Shown: piece by piece, positions 1 to 8,545 of the stretch
Layout: every line of letters starts with the position of its first letter
How positions within the stretch are numbered: the stretch's first letter is position 1
NCBI GenBank assembly: GCA_002419385.1
Contig: DIFZ01000052.1
Span: 133,586-197,585, forward strand
Length of the DNA stretch: 64,000 nucleotides
From: Geobacter sp. UBA5735
GTDB taxonomy: Bacteria > Desulfobacterota > Desulfuromonadia > Geobacterales > Geobacteraceae
Reading direction: 5' to 3'
Program-made: the position numbers and the translations under genes
The notes under the pieces: model-generated
Database searches by the model: none
The model's input: the letters and a program-made list of their open reading frames with translations, nothing else
Told to the model about the DNA's origin: nothing

Positions 1-15
1 AGATAGACACACCTT

Positions 16-2112
16 ATGCACAACATCGAAGCCATTGAGCGACGCCTCTGGAACGCTGCCGACCAACTCCGCGGCAACAGTGAGTTTGCCAGCAATGAAT
101 ATTTTCTCCCCATCATGGGGCTGATCTTTCTGCGTCATGCCTATAGTCGCTATCTGAATGTGAAGGGTGAGATCGAAAAAACGCTCCCAACCCGTGGCGG
201 CAAGACCAGGCCATTGACCAAAGAAGACTTCGGCCAGAAGACGGCTATCTACCTTCGTCCTGAAGCGCAGTTCGATTACCTGGTGGGGCTGTCTGATGAC
301 AAGGATCGTGCCAAAGCTATTATCGACGCCATGGATGCTATTGAGGAGGATTACGAAACCCTCAAAGGGGTCCTTCCCAAACAGGAATACCAGGTTCTGG
401 ACAACGTGCTGATCGGGCGTATCCTGCGGGTCTTTGATGACGCGTCACTGAAGAGCGCTTCCGGGGATGTCTTTGGCCGGATCTACGAATACTTCCTGAC
501 CCAGTTCGCTGATCAAGGCGCCCATGACAACGGTGAGTTCTTTACCCCGGTCTCCCTGGTGCAGATGATCGTCAACGTCATCGAGCCGGACCACGGCAAG
601 GTCATCGACCCGGCCTGCGGCTCCGGCGGAATGTTCGTCCAGAGTGCCCACTTCATTGAAAACCAGCACGGCAACCCTACCGAGGCTGTCACCTTCTACG
701 GTCAGGAGAAAAACCCTACCACCATCCGCCTGGCCAAGATGAACCTGGCAGTGCACGGCCTTGAGGGAGACATCCAGAAGGGGATCACCTACTACGATGA
801 TAACCATGAAATGCTCGGCAAGTCCGACTTCGTCATGGCCAATCCTCCGTTCAATGTGGACGAAGTGGACGCAGACAAGGTCAAAGGTGACCCTCGTCTT
901 CCCTTCGGCCTGCCGGGGGTAAATCAGAAGGGGGCTGTTTCCAACGGCAACTACCTCTGGATTTCCTACTTCTACAGCTACCTGAACGATACCGGTCGGG
1001 CCGGATTCGTCATGTCCTCCCAGGCGTCCAGTGCCGGCCGGGACGAGCAGAAGGTGCGCCGCAAGCTGGTCGAAACCGGCCACGTGGACGCCATGATCGC
1101 CATCCGCTCCAATTTCTTCTACACCCGCACCGTTCCATGCGAGCTCTGGTTTTTCGACAAGGACAAACTGGAGGACAAGCGGGACAAGGTGCTGATGATA
1201 GACGCCCGCAACATCTACCGCAAGGTCACCCGCAAAATCTATGACTTCAGCCCGGAGCAGCTGAAGAACCTCACCAGCATCGTCTGGCTCTACCGGCGGG
1301 AGAAGGGACGGTTCCTGGAGCTGGTTCAGGAGTATCTTGACAAATCTCTCCTGGAGGCCAATGGCTGTTTTCTCCTGGAAGAACCAAAGCCGGTCGAACC
1401 TCTACCCGCCTTTGTGAGCGAAATGGAAAAGCTGTTGAGCAGTCTGCCGGCTGCACAAGCCAACAAGCCGGAGCAGGCGGAGCTCCTGGAGGAGTTGCAC
1501 CGGGAAGTACAAGGGTTTCGCGACACAATGGGACTGTTCGAGATCCGCAAGGACAATGCCTGGAGGTCGTGGAACAAGTACGAGCACTCCGACATTGCGT
1601 CATTGAAGGATTTCGCGGATACCCGGCTTGCGCCCCTTGCCGAAACGAGCCGTGATCTGATAAAGGATGCCGACCTGCTGTACAAACTCGCCTCACGAAT
1701 CATCGAGGCCTGCGAACAGGACGATGAAATCAAAGAGAGTGAGCAGTGGAAGCCTCGCGATATTGCCCGGGCACGAAAGGATGCCGACAGCGCGCGCAAG
1801 ATAGCGGTCGAGCAACTCCGGCAGGTGCGTTACTTTTATAAGCAGGCCCATTGGCTGCAGGAGCGCTTTCCCGATGCGGAATTGCGGGACGTACTGGGCC
1901 TGGTTAAGCTGGTTGACCGTGAGGAGCTCGAAAAGAACGACTGGAGCCTGACGCCGGGCCGCTATGTAGGTGTCGCGCCCGAAGAGGTAGATGAGGATTT
2001 TGACTTTGAAGAGGCTCTACGGGAGATTCACGTTGAGCTGTCGGACCTGAATACTGAGGCGACTGAATTGGCAGCGACTATTGCCAGAAACTTTGAGGAG
2101 TTGGGGGTATGA
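16..2112 (+). CDS. hsdM: Type I restriction-modification DNA methyltransferase subunit (HsdM)
   Basis: Transfers methyl groups from S-adenosylmethionine to adenine N6 in the site chosen by HsdS, and forms part of the restriction complex with HsdR. The N-terminal helical HsdM domain covers about residues 5-150. The SAM-binding motif DPACGSGG is near residue 198 and the catalytic NPPF near 276. At 698 residues it is longer than the usual roughly 500, because of a charged, probably coiled-coil C-terminal extension after about residue 450. An in-frame TAG lies at 4-6, so ATG 16 is the first available start; no clear ribosome binding site is visible in the few upstream bases. The stop overlaps the hsdS start (ATGA), indicating translational coupling. 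It starts the series hsdM-hsdS-recQ-like-dprA-like-albA-like-hsdR. Confidence 0.95.
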   Translation: MHNIEAIERRLWNAADQLRGNSEFASNEYFLPIMGLIFLRHAYSRYLNVKGEIEKTLPTRGGKTRPLTKEDFGQKTAIYLRPEAQFDYLVGLSDDKDRAKAIIDAMDAIEEDYETLKGVLPKQEYQVLDNVLIGRILRVFDDASLKSASGDVFGRIYEYFLTQFADQGAHDNGEFFTPVSLVQMIVNVIEPDHGKVIDPACGSGGMFVQSAHFIENQHGNPTEAVTFYGQEKNPTTIRLAKMNLAVHGLEGDIQKGITYYDDNHEMLGKSDFVMANPPFNVDEVDADKVKGDPRLPFGLPGVNQKGAVSNGNYLWISYFYSYLNDTGRAGFVMSSQASSAGRDEQKVRRKLVETGHVDAMIAIRSNFFYTRTVPCELWFFDKDKLEDKRDKVLMIDARNIYRKVTRKIYDFSPEQLKNLTSIVWLYRREKGRFLELVQEYLDKSLLEANGCFLLEEPKPVEPLPAFVSEMEKLLSSLPAAQANKPEQAELLEELHREVQGFRDTMGLFEIRKDNAWRSWNKYEHSDIASLKDFADTRLAPLAETSRDLIKDADLLYKLASRIIEACEQDDEIKESEQWKPRDIARARKDADSARKIAVEQLRQVRYFYKQAHWLQERFPDAELRDVLGLVKLVDREELEKNDWSLTPGRYVGVAPEEVDEDFDFEEALREIHVELSDLNTEATELAATIARNFEELGV

Positions 2113-3251
2113 GTTGGCAGGAGATTGCTCTCGGGTCGGCAATCCATGTTAAACATGGCTATGCCTTTAAAAGTGAGTTTTTTGCCGATAGCGGCCAGTA
2201 TATTGTTCTCACTCCCGGTAATTTCAATGAACAGGGCGGATTCCGTAGTCGGCCCGAAAAGGATCGTTCCTACTCAGGGAATATCCCTGAAGCATTCATT
2301 TTGAATGAGGGAGATCTGATCGTTGCGATGACAGAACAGGGTCCTGGGCTTTTGGGTAGTTCTGCACTGATTCCAGAGGGGAATCGCTATCTGCACAATC
2401 AGCGGATTGGCTTAATCGATCAAATTGACTCATCAATATTGGAAAAGCGATATTTATATTTTCTCTTCAATACCCATTCGGTCCGTGGTCAGATTAGAGG
2501 CAGCGCTTCGGGAACCAAGGTACGGCACACTGCCCCAGAGCGAGTCTATCGAGTTCTTGTACGTGTGCCTGATGTAAGGACACAGGGCAAAATTGCTGAT
2601 ATCCTCTCCGCCTATAATAACCTGATCGAAAACAACCGTCGCCGGATTGCGCTGCTGGAGGAATCTGCGCGGCTCTTGTACAGGGAATGGTTTGTCTATT
2701 TGCGCTTCCCCGGACATGAGCATGTGAAGGCGGTTGATGGTATCCCTGAAGGTTGGGAGAGGAAAGTCCTCGGGAGTAAGATAGTTCTCAAATACGGAAA
2801 AGCATTAAAAGCAGAAAATCGGATTGAAGGAAACGTTCCGGTGTACGGTTCCAGCGGCGTCATCGGAACTCACGAGAAGGCTTTGATCAAGGGGCCTGGG
2901 ATTATTGTCGGACGTAAAGGAAACGTTGGCAGTGTGTTCTGGTCCGACGGTGATTTCTACCCTATAGATACTGTTTATTTCATCGATTCGGAATTGAGCA
3001 CCTTTCATCTTTATCACGCCCTGCTGAATATGCAGTTTGTAAGTAACGACGCTGCGGTTCCAGGCTTGAACCGGGATTTTGCATATAGCCGCCCATATCT
3101 TGAGCCCGCACATAGGATCGCAGCGCTTTTCGAGGAAACCGTCACGCCGATATACGAGCAGCTTTTTAAGCTGAAAGCATACAACGATAAGCTCAAGCAA
3201 GCCCGTGACCTGCTGCTGCCACGGCTGATGAGCGGGGAGATAGCAGTATAA
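2109..3251 (+). CDS. hsdS: Type I restriction-modification specificity subunit (HsdS)
   Basis: Recognises the bipartite DNA target for the type I complex. It has two target-recognition segments (about residues 1-150 and 225-330), each followed by a helical spacer: a central one around 160-200 (LIENNRRRIALLEE) and a C-terminal one (KLKQARDLLLPRLMSGEI). This repeated layout is typical of HsdS. The 380-residue length is normal, so no domain seems missing. It overlaps hsdM by 4 bases. A 26-base gap separates it from the next gene, a helicase rather than the expected hsdR, which lies 5.3 kb downstream. The actual DNA specificity cannot be read from sequence by eye. Confidence 0.92.
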   Translation: MSWQEIALGSAIHVKHGYAFKSEFFADSGQYIVLTPGNFNEQGGFRSRPEKDRSYSGNIPEAFILNEGDLIVAMTEQGPGLLGSSALIPEGNRYLHNQRIGLIDQIDSSILEKRYLYFLFNTHSVRGQIRGSASGTKVRHTAPERVYRVLVRVPDVRTQGKIADILSAYNNLIENNRRRIALLEESARLLYREWFVYLRFPGHEHVKAVDGIPEGWERKVLGSKIVLKYGKALKAENRIEGNVPVYGSSGVIGTHEKALIKGPGIIVGRKGNVGSVFWSDGDFYPIDTVYFIDSELSTFHLYHALLNMQFVSNDAAVPGLNRDFAYSRPYLEPAHRIAALFEETVTPIYEQLFKLKAYNDKLKQARDLLLPRLMSGEIAV

Positions 3252-3277
3252 GACGCTGAATCTTAACGGAGAACAAC

Positions 3278-5386
3278 ATGCCTGCCCCAACTGACCAAAA
3301 TAATGCTCTTGAATTACTCCGCCGTGCCTTGTCCAATCCCGCCGCCGAGTTTCGCGACGGCCAGTGGGAAGCCATAGATGCCATTGTAAACCAGCGCCGG
3401 AAGATGCTGGTAGTGCAGCGAACCGGCTGGGGAAAAAGCTCGGTTTACTTTATCGCTACCCGCATTTTACGTGACAGGGGACATGGCCCGACACTGATCG
3501 TTTCCCCGCTTCTGGCGCTAATGCGCAACCAGATTGAAGCGGCTGAACGTCTTGGAATCCGCCCGGTAACGATAAATTCAACCAATCGTGATGATTGGCC
3601 ACCGTTGATAGAAAAGATTCTGAACAATGAAGCTGATGCGGTGCTGATTTCCCCAGAACGTCTCGCTAATGATGATTTTGTCAGGACTGTATTGCTGCCT
3701 GTCGCCAACCAGATCGGTCTTCTGGTCGTGGATGAGGCACATTGTATCTCCGACTGGGGTCATGATTTCCGGCCTGATTACCGCCGGCTCGTGAGTGTGC
3801 TGCAGCATATGCCGCCGAATATCTCGGTGTTGGGTACTACTGCGACTGCCAATAATCGGGTGCTGGACGACATCACGAGTCAGCTGGGGAATATTGATGT
3901 GCAACGTGGACCTCTTCTTCGAGAGACCCTTGCCCTCCAGGCTGTTCAGCTTCCCGACCAGTCCGGGCGGCTTGCATGGCTGGCTGAATACCTGCCGCAG
4001 CTTCCCGGCACCGGCATTGTGTACACTCTCACCAAGCGTGATGCCGATCAGGTTGCAGAATGGCTGACTCAGAACGGTATCGCGGCCTTGGCCTATTACA
4101 GCGGGGTCGAAGCTGACGGATTCGAGAGTTCCGACGCTTATCGACAGAATCTTGAATCTGCACTACTCAACAATGACATCAAGGCGCTTGTGGCTACGAC
4201 TGCCTTGGGGATGGGCTATGACAAGCCGGATATGGGGTTTGTTGTCCACTACCAAGCGCCGGGGTCCATCGTTGCCTATTATCAGCAGGTCGGCAGGGCC
4301 GGTCGCGCCATCGATTATGCGGTAGGTGTGTTACTTGCCGGGCGAGAGGATGAAGAAATTCAGAATTACTTCCGCGCCAGTGCATTTCCTGACGAACGCC
4401 ACGTGAACGCCATTCTGGAGGCGCTCGCCGAAAGTGACGGATTGACGGACCGACAGCTTGAAGCTGATGTGAATCTTCGCAAGGGGCAGATAGACAAGGT
4501 GCTCAAGTTTCTGTCGGTCGAGAATCCCTCGCCACTTATCAAGGATGGTTCACGCTGGCGGCGAACTCCCGTTGCCTATCGGCTTGATCATCAGCACATA
4601 CAACGGCTAACGCAACAGAGAGCTGGCGAATGGCAGGAGGTTCAGGAGTACATTAACAGCCAGGATTGTCTGATGCTTTTCCTTGCCCAATCGTTGGACG
4701 ACGAGCAGGCGCAACCCTGTGGCAGATGCGCACGCTGTCTCGGACATCCGGTAATTCCGGAAGAGTTTTCACACCAGCTGGCTATCGAAGCGGCACTCTA
4801 CCTGAAACATGCCGAACTGCCTCTGGAATGCAAAAAGCAGGTGGCAGGCGGTGCATTTCAGCAGTACGGATTTAGCGGCAATCTCCCGGCTAACCTCCGT
4901 GCCGAGACCGGACGGATTCTCTCCCGCTGGGGTGACGCCGGTTGGGGGCGCGTAGTCGCTGAAGACAAGCACAACAACCACTTCCGAGACGAACTGGTCG
5001 AGGCAGTGGTGGAGATGATTCGGGAGCGGTGGCGGCCGTCACCGGCGCCGACATGGGTTGCCTGTGTGCCGTCTCGTAATCATCCAAACCTGGTGCCCGA
5101 TTTCGCCCGCCGCCTGGCGGCAAGGCTTCATCTGCCCTTTCACGAGGCGGTTACCAAGGTGCGTGACAACCAGCAACAGAAGCTTCAGCAGAATCGTTAC
5201 CATCAGTGCCGCAATCTGGACGGCGTATTCGACGTTGCTGCAGACATCCCCAATGGACCGGTGCTGCTGGTGGACGACATGGTGGATTCGGCATGGACTA
5301 TGACAGTAGTGGCTGCGCTATTGCTCCGGTCAGGCAGCGGGCCTGTCTGGCCGGTGGCGCTGGCGAGTACGAGTAGCGGGGATTGA
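3278..5386 (+). CDS. RecQ-type DNA helicase fused to a C-terminal phosphoribosyltransferase-like domain
   Basis: Residues 1 to about 350 are a superfamily 2 RecQ-type helicase: GWGKS (50-54), DEAH (152-155) followed by CISDWGHDFRPDYR, LGTTATAN, and the motif VI form QQVGRAGRA. A Cys cluster near 465-488 (a Cys, then CGRCARC) matches the RecQ zinc-binding module. After about residue 570 comes a region unlike ordinary RecQ: a type I phosphoribosyltransferase-like fold with the PRPP-loop-like LLVDDMVDSAWTMT near 664-677, related to ComF-type domains. The next gene, 1 base downstream, is DprA-like. A PRTase-like protein paired with a DprA-like protein recalls the ShosTA toxin-antitoxin/defence pair, from memory and not checked. 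The domain reading is firm; a defence role is inferred from the restriction locus around it. Confidence 0.85.
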   Translation: MPAPTDQNNALELLRRALSNPAAEFRDGQWEAIDAIVNQRRKMLVVQRTGWGKSSVYFIATRILRDRGHGPTLIVSPLLALMRNQIEAAERLGIRPVTINSTNRDDWPPLIEKILNNEADAVLISPERLANDDFVRTVLLPVANQIGLLVVDEAHCISDWGHDFRPDYRRLVSVLQHMPPNISVLGTTATANNRVLDDITSQLGNIDVQRGPLLRETLALQAVQLPDQSGRLAWLAEYLPQLPGTGIVYTLTKRDADQVAEWLTQNGIAALAYYSGVEADGFESSDAYRQNLESALLNNDIKALVATTALGMGYDKPDMGFVVHYQAPGSIVAYYQQVGRAGRAIDYAVGVLLAGREDEEIQNYFRASAFPDERHVNAILEALAESDGLTDRQLEADVNLRKGQIDKVLKFLSVENPSPLIKDGSRWRRTPVAYRLDHQHIQRLTQQRAGEWQEVQEYINSQDCLMLFLAQSLDDEQAQPCGRCARCLGHPVIPEEFSHQLAIEAALYLKHAELPLECKKQVAGGAFQQYGFSGNLPANLRAETGRILSRWGDAGWGRVVAEDKHNNHFRDELVEAVVEMIRERWRPSPAPTWVACVPSRNHPNLVPDFARRLAARLHLPFHEAVTKVRDNQQQKLQQNRYHQCRNLDGVFDVAADIPNGPVLLVDDMVDSAWTMTVVAALLLRSGSGPVWPVALASTSSGD

Positions 5387-5387
5387 G

Positions 5388-6728
5388 ATGAACATAAGCG
5401 GACAAACACAGGCAGTGCTGTTGCTGACGGTCTATTTTTCCAAACCTGTCAAGGGTGATCCTCGTCCCCTGTCACCTACCGAGTGGGGGCGGTTCGCCTT
5501 GTGGCTCAAAGAGCGTGATACACTGCCTGAAGCTTTATTGGGCAATGATCCCGGCTTGCTTCTGTCCGGTTGGAGCGATAAGACGATAACGCTGGACCGT
5601 ATCCGTTATCTGCTGGGGCGCGGCAGCGCACTTGCACTGGCACTGGAAAAATGGCAGCGTGCCGGGCTGTGGGTGTTGACACGTTCTGACGCGGATTATC
5701 CCGGTCGCCTGAAAAAGCTTCTCAAGACCGATTCGCCACCGGTGCTGTTCGGCTGCGGCAACCGCAATCTTCTCAACAAGGGGGGAATCGCGGTCGTCGG
5801 CTCCCGTAATGCAACTGAAGCTGATCTGCGGTTTGCCACTAGCATTGGTAAGGATGCCGCGGCGCAAGGCTATTCGATTGTGTCAGGCGGTGCCCGCGGT
5901 ATCGACGAAGCGGCAATGCAAGGTGCGCTGGCTCAGGAAGGGACGGGAATCGGCGTGCTGGCCGACAGCCTGCTCCGCGCCGCAACCTCGGCTAAGTACC
6001 GCAAGGCCCTGATGGTCAACAACCTAGTGCTGATTTCACCGTTCAATCCCGAAGCCGGTTTTGATGTCGGCAATGCTATGTCACGCAACAAGTACATTTA
6101 CTGTCTTGCTGATGCAGCGGTTGTGGTAACTTCCACCAGGAATAAAGGTGGCACATGGAATGGGGCAATCGAGGATCTGAAACAGAGATGGGTCCCACTC
6201 TGGGTCAAACAGTCCTCGGATCCTTCCTCTGGTAATGCCGAGCTTGTGCGACAAGGGGGGCGCTGGTTGCCCGGAGAGCCGTTTGAGCTGGCGATACTGG
6301 TTAATTCTGGAGACCATACTACCGATCCTCAGGCGGGGCATGATAAGTCAAAGGCTGGACCTGCCGAACCTGCCCAGATGTCCTTGTTGGAAAACAAAGA
6401 GTATCCGCAGGTGGTGAGTGAACCATGCCTAACTGATGCTTTCGGCAAGGAACCTGATGTCCGTACACAGATATCAGGCGTTGTAACAGCGCCGGAAACC
6501 GGCAGCTTCTACAACCTGTTCCTTCGCCGGTTCCAGGAGTTAACAACAATGGCCCCAATGAATGCTGATGAACTGCTGGTTCACCTCGATATATGTAAAA
6601 CGCAGTTGAATGATTGGCTTAAACAGGCCCTTGATGATGGCTACGCCAGGAAACTCAGCAAGCCGATCCGCTACCAATGGCAACTGCAACATCCCTTGCA
6701 GCCTTCAATGTTTGATGATCAGAAGTAG
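5388..6728 (+). CDS. DprA/Smf-like Rossmann-fold protein
   Basis: The central region (about 95-260) is a DprA-type Rossmann fold, with GIAVVGSRNA near 133-142 and SGGARGIDEAAM at 166-177, the hallmark nucleotide/ssDNA-binding loops of DprA. Conventional DprA loads RecA on incoming single-stranded DNA. This copy is divergent: it has an unusual N-terminal region, a long linker (about 300-380) and a short C-terminal winged-helix-like tail. It sits in a defence operon one base after the RecQ-PRTase gene, so it is more likely the partner of that gene than the housekeeping competence protein. By analogy with ShosA it could act as antitoxin or sensor; this is inference. The two genes are almost certainly co-transcribed. 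Confidence 0.85.
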   Translation: MNISGQTQAVLLLTVYFSKPVKGDPRPLSPTEWGRFALWLKERDTLPEALLGNDPGLLLSGWSDKTITLDRIRYLLGRGSALALALEKWQRAGLWVLTRSDADYPGRLKKLLKTDSPPVLFGCGNRNLLNKGGIAVVGSRNATEADLRFATSIGKDAAAQGYSIVSGGARGIDEAAMQGALAQEGTGIGVLADSLLRAATSAKYRKALMVNNLVLISPFNPEAGFDVGNAMSRNKYIYCLADAAVVVTSTRNKGGTWNGAIEDLKQRWVPLWVKQSSDPSSGNAELVRQGGRWLPGEPFELAILVNSGDHTTDPQAGHDKSKAGPAEPAQMSLLENKEYPQVVSEPCLTDAFGKEPDVRTQISGVVTAPETGSFYNLFLRRFQELTTMAPMNADELLVHLDICKTQLNDWLKQALDDGYARKLSKPIRYQWQLQHPLQPSMFDDQK

Positions 6729-6742
6729 CAGAGGATTACTGC

Positions 6743-8380
6743 ATGAGCCTTGAAGGACAGATAAGCGACAAGAAATCTCTCCGGTCAGTCACCGGTAAGA
6801 CCGCCGACTTTTCCGAAATCGCCAAGGACTGCGTCGCTTTCGCAAACGCCCAGGGCGGTCGGCTGCTGATCGGCATCGAGGACAAGGAAACGCTCCCTCC
6901 GCTCGACCAGCGGATCAAACCGGAGCTACTTGATACCATCCGCAAGCGGATTGCCGAACTTACCGTCAATGTGGTTGTCCTGCCACGCATCGGTCAGGCC
7001 GTGAATGGAGGCGAGTACATCGATCTGGACATACATCGCAGCCAGGGAGTGGCCTCAACTTCCGACGGCCGTTACTACATTCGCATAGCGGATACCAGCC
7101 AGCCGGTGCTGGGTGATGATGTCATGCGCCTTGCCGGTGAACGGGCATCATATCCATGGGAAACACTCACGACGCTTCAGGTACCCCGTACCCAGTTCGA
7201 TGAGAAGAAATTCCGGGCGTTCTGCGAAACCATCCGGGCCTCGGACCGAGTGAAAGAGTTCGTCAAAGCTAAGACCGACGATGAACTGATGGATCATTAT
7301 CTGTTTGCCAGCAGCGAGTGGCTGACCAATCTCGGGATTCTCTGCATCGGTCGACGTGAAGACCGGGCCCGCCTCGGGACGGCGCCGGTTCTGCAGTTCA
7401 TCAAATATGACGAGACCGGCGGGAAGGTCAACAAGCTGGTGTGGGATGATTACACCCTGAACCCGATGGAGTTGATCGAGGCCGTCTGGCGCGAGGTGCC
7501 CGATTGGCGGGAAAGTTACGAAATCCGTGATGGCTTGTATCCTCATACCGTACCGCACTACGACGAGGTGGTGGTCCGTGAACTACTCACCAATGCACTT
7601 GTGCATCGGCCCTATACCCAGCGTGGCGATATTTTCATCAATCTCTTTTCGGACCGGTTACAAATAGTCAACCCAGGACTCCTGCCGTTGGGTGTGACGC
7701 CGCAGAACATCCTCCATGTTACGGTACGCCGCAACGAAGGGTTGGCGAGGGTTTTCCACGACTTGAAGTTGATGGAACGCGAAGGTAGTGGCTACGACAA
7801 GATCTATGAGGTTCTCCTGTCGCAGGGCAAGCTGCCGCCGGAACCGGTAGAAGGCCCCGATCGCGTCGAGGTGACCGTCAGAAAACGCATCCTAAATCCG
7901 CTTATCATTGATTTTATTGACAAGGCAGACCAAACGTTCCATCTCCGTCAGAAGGAGAAGATAAGTCTAGGCCTGATTGCTCAGCACGAGTCGCTGACAG
8001 CTTTACAAATTGTTCAGCTCCTCGAACTGAAGGATGCTACTGAACTGCATTCCTGGCTCAATCGCCTTATCAGCTGGGAGATTGTCAGAACAAAAGGTAA
8101 AACGAAAGGAATGATGTATTTCATTGACCCCGAATTGCTCCGCAAACTTGATTTTAAGGGGAAGACTACTCTCAAAGGGATCGAAAAACATCGGCTGCGC
8201 GAACTGTTGATTCGCGACCTGGAAATCTACCGAGAAGCCAGCATTGGAGAGATTCATAAAAGGATCGGCCCTGAAATCCCTCGTAGGTTGCTACAGGAGG
8301 AGTTGAAGCGGTTGGTGCAGTGTGGTCAGATTGAAAAGCGGGGCATCCGCAAACACACCCGATACTTATACGCAAAATAG
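6743..8380 (+). CDS. AlbA_2/Schlafen-type ATP-binding domain protein (RecG-like transcriptional regulator family)
   Basis: The N-terminal 130 residues carry the AlbA_2 (Schlafen AAA-4) signature: EIAKDCVAFANAQGG at 25-39 followed by LLIGIED. The middle contains the family's ATPase-like segment with ELLTNALVHRPY and NPGLLP. The C-terminal 170 residues look like winged-helix DNA-binding modules. Family members are annotated as putative transcriptional regulators or RecG-related helicases, without a settled activity. The ATG at 6743 follows an AGAGGA ribosome site, 14 bases after the dprA-like stop. Its place between the RecQ-PRTase/DprA pair and hsdR suggests an accessory role, perhaps regulation of the locus; this is inference. 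Confidence 0.8.
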   Translation: MSLEGQISDKKSLRSVTGKTADFSEIAKDCVAFANAQGGRLLIGIEDKETLPPLDQRIKPELLDTIRKRIAELTVNVVVLPRIGQAVNGGEYIDLDIHRSQGVASTSDGRYYIRIADTSQPVLGDDVMRLAGERASYPWETLTTLQVPRTQFDEKKFRAFCETIRASDRVKEFVKAKTDDELMDHYLFASSEWLTNLGILCIGRREDRARLGTAPVLQFIKYDETGGKVNKLVWDDYTLNPMELIEAVWREVPDWRESYEIRDGLYPHTVPHYDEVVVRELLTNALVHRPYTQRGDIFINLFSDRLQIVNPGLLPLGVTPQNILHVTVRRNEGLARVFHDLKLMEREGSGYDKIYEVLLSQGKLPPEPVEGPDRVEVTVRKRILNPLIIDFIDKADQTFHLRQKEKISLGLIAQHESLTALQIVQLLELKDATELHSWLNRLISWEIVRTKGKTKGMMYFIDPELLRKLDFKGKTTLKGIEKHRLRELLIRDLEIYREASIGEIHKRIGPEIPRRLLQEELKRLVQCGQIEKRGIRKHTRYLYAK

Positions 8381-8545
8381 GTCGAAATAACTGGGTTCCG
8401 TCTATAGAAAATGTCTATAGCGCAGTATCAAAGTTAGCTAAATAGCTGTGATAACTCGAAATTTCTATAAACAAAAAGGCGGCAAAAAAAGATGGATGTT
8501 GCGTATTCCGTTTATAGCTTCTGCACAAGAGAGGAATAATCCCGC
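8381..8545 (+). promoter_or_regulatory. AT-rich leader upstream of hsdR with repeated TCTATAG-like motifs
   Basis: This 165-base gap is the longest inside the restriction locus. It holds TCTATAG at 8401-8407 and 8414-8420 (13-base spacing), TCTATA at 8464-8469 and TTTATAG at 8511-8517. Repeated motifs in a leader suggest a separate promoter or operator for hsdR, allowing restriction to be expressed later than modification. I could not identify a convincing -35/-10 pair. Confidence 0.35.
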
